23,022 bases of DNA from Anaerolineales bacterium (GTDB lineage: Bacteria; Chloroflexota; Anaerolineae; 4572-78; NAK82): assembly GCA_024643945.1 (NCBI GenBank), contig JAHELX010000025.1, forward strand, positions 1 to 23,022. Direction: 5' to 3'. A model generated the notes under the pieces. It did not search any database. It saw only the letters and a list, made by a program, of their open reading frames with translations, and had not been told where the DNA came from. Every line of letters starts with the position of its first letter. The stretch's first letter is position 1. The translations under genes and the position numbers were made by a program. This document shows, one piece after another, positions 5,711 to 13,085 of this stretch.

Positions 5711-8689
5711 ATGATTTTTGGTTCTGATGCCGCAATACGCCATATTGTTGGGAGCCCCTTGAAAGCAAGTACACACCATCAATTGATACTGGCTACCGTT
5801 ATTCTTTTCTTGTTAATCCTGTCGCCTGTTCTGCCAGGAGCAAATGCCCAAGAAGGGGAATTGCCGCCTGTTGACCCGGCGATTGAGCAACTGTTGGCTC
5901 AGATGACGCCGGACGAAAAGGTGGGGCAACTCTTCTTGGTCACATTTGTCGGGGATGATGTGTCGTCTGCGTCAGACGTGGCCCGCCTGATTCAGACGTA
6001 TCGGGTAGGGGGTGTCGTGCTCTCTCCTGGCAACAGCAACTTTGTGAACGACGAGGAAGCGCCACAACGGGTAGCGACTCTTGCCAATAACTTGCAGACA
6101 CTGGCTTTTACGCCAGCGCTCACAGCCACTCTTACTCCCACCGCGACTACCTACACACCTATCCCTCTTTTTGTCGCGCTGACTCAAGAAGGGGATGGCT
6201 ACCCCTTTACTCACCTCCGGACGGGGCTGACACCATTGCCTAACGAAATGGCCATAGGTGCAACCTGGAACCCGACCTATGCCCAGCAAGTGGGGCAGAT
6301 CGTGGGGCAGGAGTTGACGACTGTGGGCGTAAACATGCTCCTGGGGCCATCCCTCGATGTGCTAGACCGGCCTCGTCCCAACCTGCGGGGTACATTGGGC
6401 GCGCGTACTTTTGGCGGCGACCCCTATTGGGTAGGTCGATTAGGGCAGGCATACATTCAGGGGGTGCACGAGGGGAGCAGCGGACACCTGCTCACTGTCG
6501 CCAAGCATTTCCCTGGCCTGGGCGACACGGATCGTAATCCCTATGAAGAATTACCTACTATTCAAAAGTCACTGGAAACATTGCGGTCCATCGAGTTGGC
6601 CCCTTTCTTTGCGGCCACGACTCTCAATCCCGATAACCCAATGGCAGCCACCGATGCTTTGATGACCTCTCATGTTCGCTACCGCGGTTTTCAGGGTAAT
6701 ATCCGCCAATTGACCCGCCCTATTAGTTGCGATGCGCAGAACCTTCCGGCCATCCTCGGCTTGCCCGAGTTTGCGCCCTGGCGAGAGGCGGGTGGGTTAT
6801 TGATCAGTGACGCACTGGGGGTACCTGCTATTCGCAAGTTTTACGATCCCACCCTGCAAACCTTTCCGGCCAAGCGCATCGCTCAGGAGTGTTTTTTGGC
6901 TGGTAACGACTTGCTTTACCTCTCCCAGTTTGCGCTGACTGACGACTGGAAAAGCCAGTTGGATAACATCGAGGCGACTATCCTCTTCTTCCGTGATAAA
7001 TACAACTCTGACCCCACTTTTCAAATGCGGGTGGACCAATCGGTGGTGCGCATCCTGCAACACAAACGGGCCATCTATGGCGATTTCACCCTGGAGAAGG
7101 CTCAGGTTCCACTGGATCAGATCTCGGAAGTAGTCGGACAGCAAAGGGCCACCATCGCGCAAGTGGCGCAAGAGGCAGCTACCCTTATCTATCCAGGTCC
7201 CGACGAACTATCGGACCGCTTGCCTAGCCCGCCTCTCAGTGACGATCGGATTCTCATCATCACTGACGACCGGCAAGGCCAGGACTGCGCCGATTGCCCT
7301 CCTTTCTATTTCATTGGTCCGACTGAGTTGGAATCGCTGATGTTACAGCTTTATGGCCCGGATGCAACGGGACAAATATCACCTGACCAGGTGAATAGCC
7401 TGACGTTCAGCCAGCTAAAGCAGTTGTTATCCAGCCCAGAAAGTGAAACAGGAGCAACAGGTGCAACCCCCGAGCCCGTGAACCGGATAGATGAGTTGAT
7501 TCGTAGTGCTGACTGGCTCATCTTCGCTATGCTCGACGTGAATCCCGTGGATTACCCTCAGTCCGACGCGCTCAAGCTCTTCCTCAGAGAGCGATCTGAT
7601 AGCGTGCAAGGCAAAAAATTGGTAGTGCTGGCCTTCAACGCGCCCTATTACCTGGACACAACCGAAGTGAGCAAGCTCACCGCCTATTATGGGCTTTACA
7701 GCAAGTCGCCTCCATTCTTGAATGCGGCCGTGAGGTTGCTTTTCCAAGAATTTCAACCGCATGGCTCATCGCCGGTGGACGTGGATGCCATCGGTTATCA
7801 GATCATTGAGGTCACACGGCCCGATCCTAATCAGGTTATCAACATCGAAGTCGTGACTGATGGTACGTCCTCTTCTAGCACGGCCATTCCGACTTCTACC
7901 CTCACGCCTCAGGTTTCACCGGAAGGAACTCCCATACCTATCCAGTTAGATCTACGAGTGGGAGACACGCTGACTCTGCGCACGGGCAAGATTGTGGACC
8001 GCAATGGCCGGACTGTTCCCGATGGAACGCCGGTTGAGTTCCGCCTGTTGGACACTATTCTCTCTCTCGAGGCTCCCCGGCTATCAGCAACGACCGTAGA
8101 CGGCGTAGCCAGGGCCAACTTTAAACTCGACCGAAGTGGCACTTGGGAGATCACTGCGACAAGCGATACGGCGTTGCGCTCGGTGCGATTGATTCTCACT
8201 ATTCCCGAAGAAGGGCCGATTGAAGTTGGCGTCGACCGGCCGACACCGACCGCCACCCTTACACCCAGTCCTACTCACACATCGACACCCACACCCACCG
8301 TTACACCGCTCCCCCCAACCCCCACGGCCACCGCTACCCCAACACCTGTCCCAACGCCCGAACCACAACCGCCGGGTAAAGTGGTAGACGCGATGGGGTT
8401 GTTTCTGTCGTTGGTGACTCTCTCGTTCGTGGGAGGAGTATTGTATGTGTTACCAGCTAGTTATCCGCGGGCCCTGGAAGAGCGCTTGCGATATCCGCTC
8501 ACCGTGATGGTCGCGGGATTGGTTGGTTACGTCCTCTTTGGCGTGGGGCTTATTCCGCTAGAGCAGGTGCCGTCCATCGCAAGAGCGGTTCGTAGCCGGT
8601 TGCCATACGAGGCTCTACCGGCGGCGGTGAGTCTCTTCTTTGCGGGGGCTGGGTTGTTTCTGATGAAGATAAGGACAAGTAGACGTTAG
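5711..8689 (+). CDS. Exported GH3-like protein with Ig-like domain, Thr/Pro stalk and C-terminal membrane anchor
   Basis: The product is 992 residues from the ATG at 5711. A signal sequence (hydrophobic about 25-41, possible cleavage after ANA at 46) leads to a glycoside hydrolase family 3 N-terminal domain resembling beta-N-acetylhexosaminidases (IEQLLAQMTPDEKVGQLFLVTF; GVNMLLGPSLDVL; KHFPGLGDT at 265-273). The candidate nucleophile Asp367 in LLISDALG is kept. However, the acid/base dyad expected after KHFPG (Asp-Ser-His in NagZ) reads Asn276-Pro277-Tyr278, so hydrolysis may be lost or altered. An Ig-like domain of the invasin type follows (about 750-835), then a Thr/Pro-rich stalk (about 843-890) and about three membrane segments in the last 100 residues. 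The protein is probably anchored outside the membrane. It may bind or process cell-wall or other amino sugars. The gene is convergent with the kinase gene, 15 bp away. An upstream TTG at 5678 is the -35 box, so I rejected it as the start. Confidence 0.85.
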   Translation: MIFGSDAAIRHIVGSPLKASTHHQLILATVILFLLILSPVLPGANAQEGELPPVDPAIEQLLAQMTPDEKVGQLFLVTFVGDDVSSASDVARLIQTYRVGGVVLSPGNSNFVNDEEAPQRVATLANNLQTLAFTPALTATLTPTATTYTPIPLFVALTQEGDGYPFTHLRTGLTPLPNEMAIGATWNPTYAQQVGQIVGQELTTVGVNMLLGPSLDVLDRPRPNLRGTLGARTFGGDPYWVGRLGQAYIQGVHEGSSGHLLTVAKHFPGLGDTDRNPYEELPTIQKSLETLRSIELAPFFAATTLNPDNPMAATDALMTSHVRYRGFQGNIRQLTRPISCDAQNLPAILGLPEFAPWREAGGLLISDALGVPAIRKFYDPTLQTFPAKRIAQECFLAGNDLLYLSQFALTDDWKSQLDNIEATILFFRDKYNSDPTFQMRVDQSVVRILQHKRAIYGDFTLEKAQVPLDQISEVVGQQRATIAQVAQEAATLIYPGPDELSDRLPSPPLSDDRILIITDDRQGQDCADCPPFYFIGPTELESLMLQLYGPDATGQISPDQVNSLTFSQLKQLLSSPESETGATGATPEPVNRIDELIRSADWLIFAMLDVNPVDYPQSDALKLFLRERSDSVQGKKLVVLAFNAPYYLDTTEVSKLTAYYGLYSKSPPFLNAAVRLLFQEFQPHGSSPVDVDAIGYQIIEVTRPDPNQVINIEVVTDGTSSSSTAIPTSTLTPQVSPEGTPIPIQLDLRVGDTLTLRTGKIVDRNGRTVPDGTPVEFRLLDTILSLEAPRLSATTVDGVARANFKLDRSGTWEITATSDTALRSVRLILTIPEEGPIEVGVDRPTPTATLTPSPTHTSTPTPTVTPLPPTPTATATPTPVPTPEPQPPGKVVDAMGLFLSLVTLSFVGGVLYVLPASYPRALEERLRYPLTVMVAGLVGYVLFGVGLIPLEQVPSIARAVRSRLPYEALPAAVSLFFAGAGLFLMKIRTSRR

Positions 8690-8704
8690 ACTACCACATC
8701 ACGA

Positions 8705-9805
8705 TCACGGAAGACGGCCAGCTTCGATGGTCGTGCTGGTTGGCGGGTAGGTAGGGACGGTAGGTCGCTCGGCAGGCAGTGCTGTCACCGCAACGGCCAG
8801 GGCGAGCAACAGGCCCAAAAGCAGCAACAACAGGCGATTGTACCGGAGCGCGTCGCTCCAAGTCGTGTCGCTAGTTATATAGGGATAGGTAGTCGCGCGT
8901 CTTTTCATCACGCGATCTATTATCCGGCGAGGATCCTGGAGCGGAGTTGCTTGTCTACCGAATAATTCGGCGCGAAATTCGGCGATACTCGAAGGGCGGT
9001 CGTCGGGGTGCATAGCCATCGCATGGGCAATAGCTTTTTCCACATGAGGTGTTATGTGGGGGTTGAGTTCCCGGACGGTGGGCATGGCACCAGGCTTGAG
9101 AAATCGTTGCTTGGCTTCCAGGGGAGGTTGGGCGGTCAACAGGTGATATAGGGTCGCTCCCAGCGAATAAATGTCGGAACGTACATCAGTGTGGCCAGTA
9201 TCCCCACCGTATTGCTCTAGAGGCGTATACTGCACCGTTCCGCGTCCTTGCAGTACGGTGATGGTGCGGTTGTCATCGGGAGCCATGAGTTTGACCAGGC
9301 CAAAATCTACCAGCTTAATGGTACCGGCCGGGGTGAGTTTGATGTTGGCCGGCTTGATGTCGCGATGAAGAACGGGCGGGTCCTGGCTGTGCAGATATTC
9401 GAGGGCATCACACAATTGCTCAGCCCATATTAATGCTTCTTCTTCGGTCAAAAACTGTCCCTGTCCGCGTGCTTCTTCAACCAATTCACGCAGATCGCGG
9501 CCAGGGACGAAATCCATCACCAGGTAGTCGCGCCCGTTGTAGAGAAAATAGTCGGAGACTTTGGGCAAGTTGGGATGATCTAACCGGGCGAGTATGCTGG
9601 CTTCGCGGTGGAATTGCGCCTGAATTTGCTCATGATTCTCTTCACTATCACGAGATTCGGGGATAACTTCTTTGAGGGCGCACAAACGTCCCTCCAAGCG
9701 AGTATCTTCAGCCTGGTAAATGGCACCCATCCCCCCCTGGCCTGCCAATTGTATGATGCGATAACGAGACCACAATGTGGTACCGGGACTAAGTGGTTCA
9801 AGCAT
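8705..9805 (-). CDS. Membrane-anchored Hanks-type Ser/Thr protein kinase
   Basis: This 366-residue kinase should phosphorylate Ser/Thr on cytoplasmic targets. The kinase domain (about 15-280) has the glycine loop GQGGMGAIY (22-30), ATP-anchoring Lys45 in CALKEV, the catalytic loop HRDIKPANI with Asp149 and Asn154, and DFG at 167-169. The activation segment contains the [10 protein letters not shown] stretch (190-199) in place of the usual APE. A single membrane helix lies at about 324-343, and only about 20 residues follow, so there is no extracytoplasmic sensor domain. The ATG at 9805 has GAGGA upstream. The gene is divergent from the FHA-winged-helix regulator (123 bp), a pairing that suggests the FHA domain may read this kinase's output. 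Kinase identity is certain; targets are unknown. Confidence 0.94.
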   Translation of the reverse strand: MLEPLSPGTTLWSRYRIIQLAGQGGMGAIYQAEDTRLEGRLCALKEVIPESRDSEENHEQIQAQFHREASILARLDHPNLPKVSDYFLYNGRDYLVMDFVPGRDLRELVEEARGQGQFLTEEEALIWAEQLCDALEYLHSQDPPVLHRDIKPANIKLTPAGTIKLVDFGLVKLMAPDDNRTITVLQGRGTVQYTPLEQYGGDTGHTDVRSDIYSLGATLYHLLTAQPPLEAKQRFLKPGAMPTVRELNPHITPHVEKAIAHAMAMHPDDRPSSIAEFRAELFGRQATPLQDPRRIIDRVMKRRATTYPYITSDTTWSDALRYNRLLLLLLGLLLALAVAVTALPAERPTVPTYPPTSTTIEAGRLP

Positions 9806-9873
9806 AATCCTCTTTCTCTTGCCAAGCCTTGGGGTGTCACACGGATAATAAGCCCTGGCGTCCTCCTACCCAT

Positions 9874-9902
9874 AGCTTAACCTAACCCAGAGTTTCTGTC
9901 AA
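9874..9902 (-). promoter_or_regulatory. Probable promoter of the membrane kinase gene
   Basis: On the minus strand, a perfect TTGACA (9902-9897) is followed after 17 bp by TAAGCT (9879-9874), a weak -10 box. Transcription would start near 9867, about 60 nt before the kinase ATG. I see no clear promoter for the divergent regulator gene in the same 123-bp gap. Confidence 0.42.
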
Positions 9903-9928
9903 GAGAAAGATAGGTACGGAGGTATTGT

Positions 9929-10603
9929 ATGAAGAGCAATTCCGTAGAAGTGTCCCACAGACAGGATGTGGCAATGCTTATGGTCCGTGAGGGAACAAGT
10001 CCCCGGCGGCAATGGGCCTTGCAAGGGGCTGTCGTCGTCATCGGGCGCGGTGATGATTGCCATGTCCTTGTTGACGACCGGCAAGCATCGCGGCATCACG
10101 CCCGAATTACGCAAACGGAGGATGGCTACGTTTTAGAAGATTTGGGCAGCAAAAACGGCACCTTCCTTAATGGGCAACCATTGACAGCCCCGATGGTGCT
10201 GAGAGATGGCGACGAGATTGGCATCGCCTTCGCCGCTAAATTGGCTTTTGTGGACGCCGGGGCCACAGCCCCACTTCTGTTCGAGGAGGAGGCGGGGCCA
10301 GTGCTTCGGATGGACACAGATGCCAAACGGGTGTGGGTTGCCGGCAAAGAATTGGATCCCCCTCTCTCGCTGGCTCAGTACCGTCTGCTGGAATTGCTCT
10401 ACAAGTCTCGATCTCGGGTGGTAAGTCGTGAAGAAGTGGTTTCGGCAGTATGGGCCGAGGACGAGGCGGAGGGGGTTTCCGAGCAAGCAATTGATGCGTT
10501 GGCCCGCCGTTTGCGCGAACGCATTGCCGAAGCTGATCCCAATCACCAATACGTGGTAACGGTGCGGGGACATGGCTTTCGACTGGAGCACGCTGCCGAC
10601 TGA
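9929..10603 (+). CDS. FHA domain - winged-helix (OmpR/PhoB-type) transcriptional regulator
   Basis: The 224-residue protein joins a phosphothreonine-binding FHA domain to a DNA-binding domain. In the FHA part, GR (39-40), SRHH (54-57) and GSKNGT (73-78) are the phosphopeptide-binding residues. From about 125 to 222 it has an OmpR/PhoB-like winged helix: LSLAQYRLLELLYKSRSRVVSREEVVSAVW, EQAIDALARRLRERI (recognition helix) and the wing VRGHGFRLE. No receiver domain is present. By family logic it would bind DNA under control of a phosphorylated partner, perhaps the divergent kinase. M. tuberculosis EmbR has a comparable combination in the opposite order. The ATG at 9929 has GGAGG 6 nt upstream, and a strong terminator follows the stop. 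Targets are unknown. Confidence 0.93.
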   Translation: MKSNSVEVSHRQDVAMLMVREGTSPRRQWALQGAVVVIGRGDDCHVLVDDRQASRHHARITQTEDGYVLEDLGSKNGTFLNGQPLTAPMVLRDGDEIGIAFAAKLAFVDAGATAPLLFEEEAGPVLRMDTDAKRVWVAGKELDPPLSLAQYRLLELLYKSRSRVVSREEVVSAVWAEDEAEGVSEQAIDALARRLRERIAEADPNHQYVVTVRGHGFRLEHAAD

Positions 10604-10622
10604 TGTCTGCTGCTTGAGACTC

Positions 10623-10663
10623 GAACCTCCCGCAGGATCTCTAAGCCTGCGGGAGGTTCTTTT
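10623..10663 (+). terminator. Intrinsic terminator of the FHA-winged-helix gene
   Basis: A perfect 14-bp stem (10623-10636 with 10646-10659), a 9-nt loop and TTTT at 10660-10663 lie 19 bp after the stop codon. The convergent CpXC gene ends 5 bp further on; on its side no T-run is present. Confidence 0.88.
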
Positions 10664-10668
10664 GTGCA

Positions 10669-12009
10669 TTAGGATTGCAAAATGCCCTGGGCGATGAGCT
10701 CGGCTTGACTTTTGACCTGCCTCATATGGTTGGCAGCGTCAGTGTTGCCGGCTTGCTCCATCTCAATGATGATTTGATCCAGGGCAGCTATAAACTCGGC
10801 GGTGACAATCTCACGCTGGGTCTCGAGCAATTGTTGGGTGCCGTCTGGGTAGGAGGCTTGTAAGAGTTGATTGACGAGGCGGACTTCGGGTGGGAGTCGG
10901 TCTTCCAGCAGCGACAGGGTCATGTCTGCCACCTGTTCCAGCGCGGAAGCCAGATCTTTGCGATTTTCAGCTTCGGCACGCTGGATATTGGCGGACAAAA
11001 TGGTGAAAAAGGTCTGGTCAATTTCGTCGAGATGTTGGCGGATAGCAGCCTGCCGATCGTCGGCTTGCAGAATAGCTTTGAGTAAGTCGGCGGCGTGTTG
11101 CACTGCGGCGCGGACTTCCTCATCTTGCCTGGCTGTAGTGTCAAGGATTTTTGTGCGCAGGGCTTTAAGTTGTGCTGCGCTGTCGGCGTCAGGGGCGGCT
11201 TCAATTTGGGCGGTCAGGTTCTGGAAGAAGGCATAATCAAGTAAGGGACGACCGGCAGCAACAAGTGTTTCGAATTCTTCGTCGGATTGAGCGGCCTGCA
11301 GGCGGGTCAGCAGGTCTTCGCGGGTTATGGATTCTCCCAATCCCAGGGATGCGTCAATTTCAGCTACGGCAGCTCGCCCCTGGCTGCTCAAGTCGGCTAA
11401 TATAGCTCGCAGGCTCAACAAAGCCTGGGCTATCTCAACCTGCCCGTCGGCATAAGTAGCCTGCGCTGAGGCGGTGAGAATCTGGAAGAACTCGTAGTCC
11501 AGTTCGTCATCATGTTCCTTCACCAGCTTGCGCAAGGTCTCCTCGTTTTGGGCGCGTAGAAACTCGTCAATAAGGCTCGCTTTGGCCTTCTGGCGCTCGA
11601 TCATCTCGGGGGTGATGCCCTCGGCCTCCAGCACAGCGTTGACCAGGCTCTGCATAGTGAAGAACGTTTTGGGGGTTAGCAAGTAAGCTTTGCGTTGTTC
11701 TGGTGGTAAGCTGTTCATCAGCGTGTTGGTCAGGTCACCGATGATCTTTTGCTGGTTGTTGTGATTCAGATTGAACTCGTTAGGCATCAACACCAACGCC
11801 AATTCGTGGGTTGGGTCATGGTACAACAGGGGGGTGATCATCGGACTTTGGGTGCCACATTGAGGGCACTGAACGATGTTGATGCGTCCCTGTAGGAAAC
11901 GAGCCTTAAGATTGGGATCACGAGCAACGTCAATGATGTTTTCCATCGGCGCACTGAAGTGCGCACCGCATACTGGACACATTATGGGTGCTATCTGGCG
12001 AGTAGCCAT
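10669..12009 (-). CDS. CpXC zinc-ribbon protein with four C-terminal helical repeats
   Basis: The N-terminus carries a CpXC domain: CPVCG near residues 11-15 and CPQCG near 48-52 form a likely four-Cys zinc site, followed by the family region ITPLLYHDPTHELALVLMPNEF. From about residue 150 the protein is helical and holds four related units, each centred on a pattern like 'D-x-x-F-F-x-x-L' followed by a long helix. In numbering from the alternative ATG at 12021 they begin near 174, 261, 334 and 406, so the period is about 72-87 residues. The function of CpXC proteins is not established. I prefer the ATG at 12009, with AAAGGA upstream, over the one at 12021, whose Shine-Dalgarno sequence would touch the start codon. 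It has its own TTGACA promoter but lies within the phospho-signalling island, so it may be a scaffold or a kinase substrate. Confidence 0.85.
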   Translation of the reverse strand: MATRQIAPIMCPVCGAHFSAPMENIIDVARDPNLKARFLQGRINIVQCPQCGTQSPMITPLLYHDPTHELALVLMPNEFNLNHNNQQKIIGDLTNTLMNSLPPEQRKAYLLTPKTFFTMQSLVNAVLEAEGITPEMIERQKAKASLIDEFLRAQNEETLRKLVKEHDDELDYEFFQILTASAQATYADGQVEIAQALLSLRAILADLSSQGRAAVAEIDASLGLGESITREDLLTRLQAAQSDEEFETLVAAGRPLLDYAFFQNLTAQIEAAPDADSAAQLKALRTKILDTTARQDEEVRAAVQHAADLLKAILQADDRQAAIRQHLDEIDQTFFTILSANIQRAEAENRKDLASALEQVADMTLSLLEDRLPPEVRLVNQLLQASYPDGTQQLLETQREIVTAEFIAALDQIIIEMEQAGNTDAANHMRQVKSQAELIAQGILQS

Positions 12010-12137
12010 ATTCTTGAACATCCTTTCGCAATGATCTCAACAAATAGCCCGGCAAACTGGGGTAAATTGATATGTGCCCCACACGTTCGTTCGCCAGGCA
12101 GGTTATTTTCACAAGGATTAATCCGGCAATCCGGGGT

Positions 12138-12166
12138 ATCTTAATCGCGGGCTGAATAATTGTCAA
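12138..12166 (-). promoter_or_regulatory. Promoter of the CpXC gene
   Basis: On the minus strand, a perfect TTGACA (12166-12161) and TAAGAT (12143-12138) are spaced by 17 bp. This predicts a start near 12131 and a leader of about 120 nt. Just downstream lie a 10-bp palindrome, GGATTAATCC (12115-12124), and two AATCCGG copies 8 bp apart (12120 and 12128). These could be an operator. Confidence 0.65.
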
Positions 12167-12215
12167 GCGAGGATTGGAGGTAAGACCGGAAGAACATTGC
12201 CCGGGGAAGAGAAAG

Positions 12216-12243
12216 ACCGCCCGCATAGGCCCGCAAGGGCGGT
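12216..12243 (-). terminator. Probable terminator of the 81-residue protein gene
   Basis: ACCGCCC (12216-12222) pairs with GGGCGGT (12237-12243) over a 14-nt loop. On the minus strand the stem is followed by CTTTCTCTT, a broken U-rich tract. It lies 24 bp after the stop of the small gene, and a separate promoter for the CpXC gene starts 50 bp further on. Confidence 0.45.
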
Positions 12244-12266
12244 GTGCATCACATGAAACACATCTT

Positions 12267-12512
12267 CTACTCGCGGAAGAAGGTTTCTACCTCGGCCCGG
12301 TCTTCGTCACTAGGGTAGGCCTCGATAAAGCTGACTCGGTGCCAGGGAAACATAAAACGAATACATTCGGGTTCGACAAAGACCAGGTTTTTTCCATCTC
12401 GTGCTCGGGGATTGGTGCACAGGATATAGCTGGCCTTTGGATCTGGGAGTTCCTCCATTTCGGCCAGAAACGGATCAGTGCCTGTAAGATGGACAATCAC
12501 AGTGAACGCCAT
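12267..12512 (-). CDS. Small protein of unknown function (81 residues)
   Basis: I do not recognise the family. The product is 81 residues, soluble and acidic, with no signal or membrane segment. Alternating hydrophobic stretches (FTVIVHL, ASYILCTNP, LVFVEP, IRFMFPWHRVSFIEAYP) suggest a compact beta-rich fold, ending in an acidic helix (DEDRAEVETFFRE). It has two Cys residues but no zinc-site pattern. I chose the ATG at 12512, which has GGAGG upstream; a longer frame to 12569 would run through the operator-like palindrome and the promoter. It follows the zinc-ribbon/FHA gene by 66 bp on the same strand but seems to have its own control region. By position it belongs to the phospho-signalling island. 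Confidence 0.75.
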   Translation of the reverse strand: MAFTVIVHLTGTDPFLAEMEELPDPKASYILCTNPRARDGKNLVFVEPECIRFMFPWHRVSFIEAYPSDEDRAEVETFFRE

Positions 12513-12541
12513 GCGGCAATTACCTCCATAACTTTGCTTAT

Positions 12542-12569
12542 ATAATACCCACACGTGGGTATATCCCAA
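12542..12569 (-). promoter_or_regulatory. Promoter with embedded operator-like palindrome for the 81-residue protein gene
   Basis: The inverted repeat ATACCCAC (12545-12552) and GTGGGTAT (12555-12562) has perfect 8-bp arms and a 2-bp centre. On the minus strand it lies between a weak -35 box, TTGGGA (12569-12564), and a -10 box, TATTAT (12547-12542), and overlaps the latter. This is the classic placement for a repressor site. The regulator is unknown. Confidence 0.5.
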
Positions 12570-12578
12570 AGCGCACGA

Positions 12579-13085
12579 TCATGAGAGCTCGACTTCAATG
12601 AGTAGTTTGCCCAATTGAAGTTGGTCACCGTCGTGGAGGGCTTCTGGCAGGTAGGGGGCCAGGCGTTTGCCGTTGATGAAAGTGCCATTGATGCTACCCA
12701 GGTCTTCCACCACGACGGTTCCTTCTCGCTTCAGGATGCGGGCATGGCGACGGGACACTCCCTTCTCCAGCCCGCCGTCTTCCGATAAGTCTATCTCTGG
12801 GAAGACGTCGCTGGCCGGATCAAGCCGCCCCAGATGAATGGCTTTGGTCAGCGAAGCTTCCACTTCACGTCCACTTTCGCCGATACGCAGGCGCACGCCC
12901 AATGGGCCGCTTCCTTGCGTCGCAAGGTGTTCGCCGCCCTCTTCCTCTGTACCGACCCATCCGATTTCGCCGGTGCCGAGAGGGTCAGTGCCCCGGCGAT
13001 CGTCTTCTAGCAAATAGGTTCCACACTCACTACAAAACAGCGTATTGGCAACATGAGTTGTCTGACAAAAAGGGCACTTAATCAT
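12579..13085 (-). CDS. Zinc-ribbon/FHA domain protein
   Basis: This 168-residue protein begins with a zinc ribbon (Cys4, Cys7, Cys18 and Cys21 in MIKCPFCQTTHV...LFCSECG). An acidic, Gly-rich linker of about 40 residues follows, then an FHA domain at about 64-166. The phosphothreonine-binding residues are visible: LGR (85-87), SRRH (111-114) and GSINGT (130-135). It should bind a Thr-phosphorylated partner in the cytoplasm. The ATG at 13085 overlaps the stop of the J-domain/VWA gene (ATGATTAA), and AAGGAG lies 7 nt upstream, so the two genes are translationally coupled and probably work together. A longer frame to 13127 would run deeper into that gene and is unlikely. The partner is unknown; the kinases of this island are obvious candidates. 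Confidence 0.9.
   Translation of the reverse strand: MIKCPFCQTTHVANTLFCSECGTYLLEDDRRGTDPLGTGEIGWVGTEEEGGEHLATQGSGPLGVRLRIGESGREVEASLTKAIHLGRLDPASDVFPEIDLSEDGGLEKGVSRRHARILKREGTVVVEDLGSINGTFINGKRLAPYLPEALHDGDQLQLGKLLIEVELS

Noticed and set aside
8238..8380. The repetitive ACACCCAC/ACCGCC-rich DNA as a tandem repeat or CRISPR-like array
   Set aside because: It encodes the Thr/Pro-rich stalk of the GH3-like protein. Repetition follows the protein composition, and no conserved repeat-spacer pattern exists.
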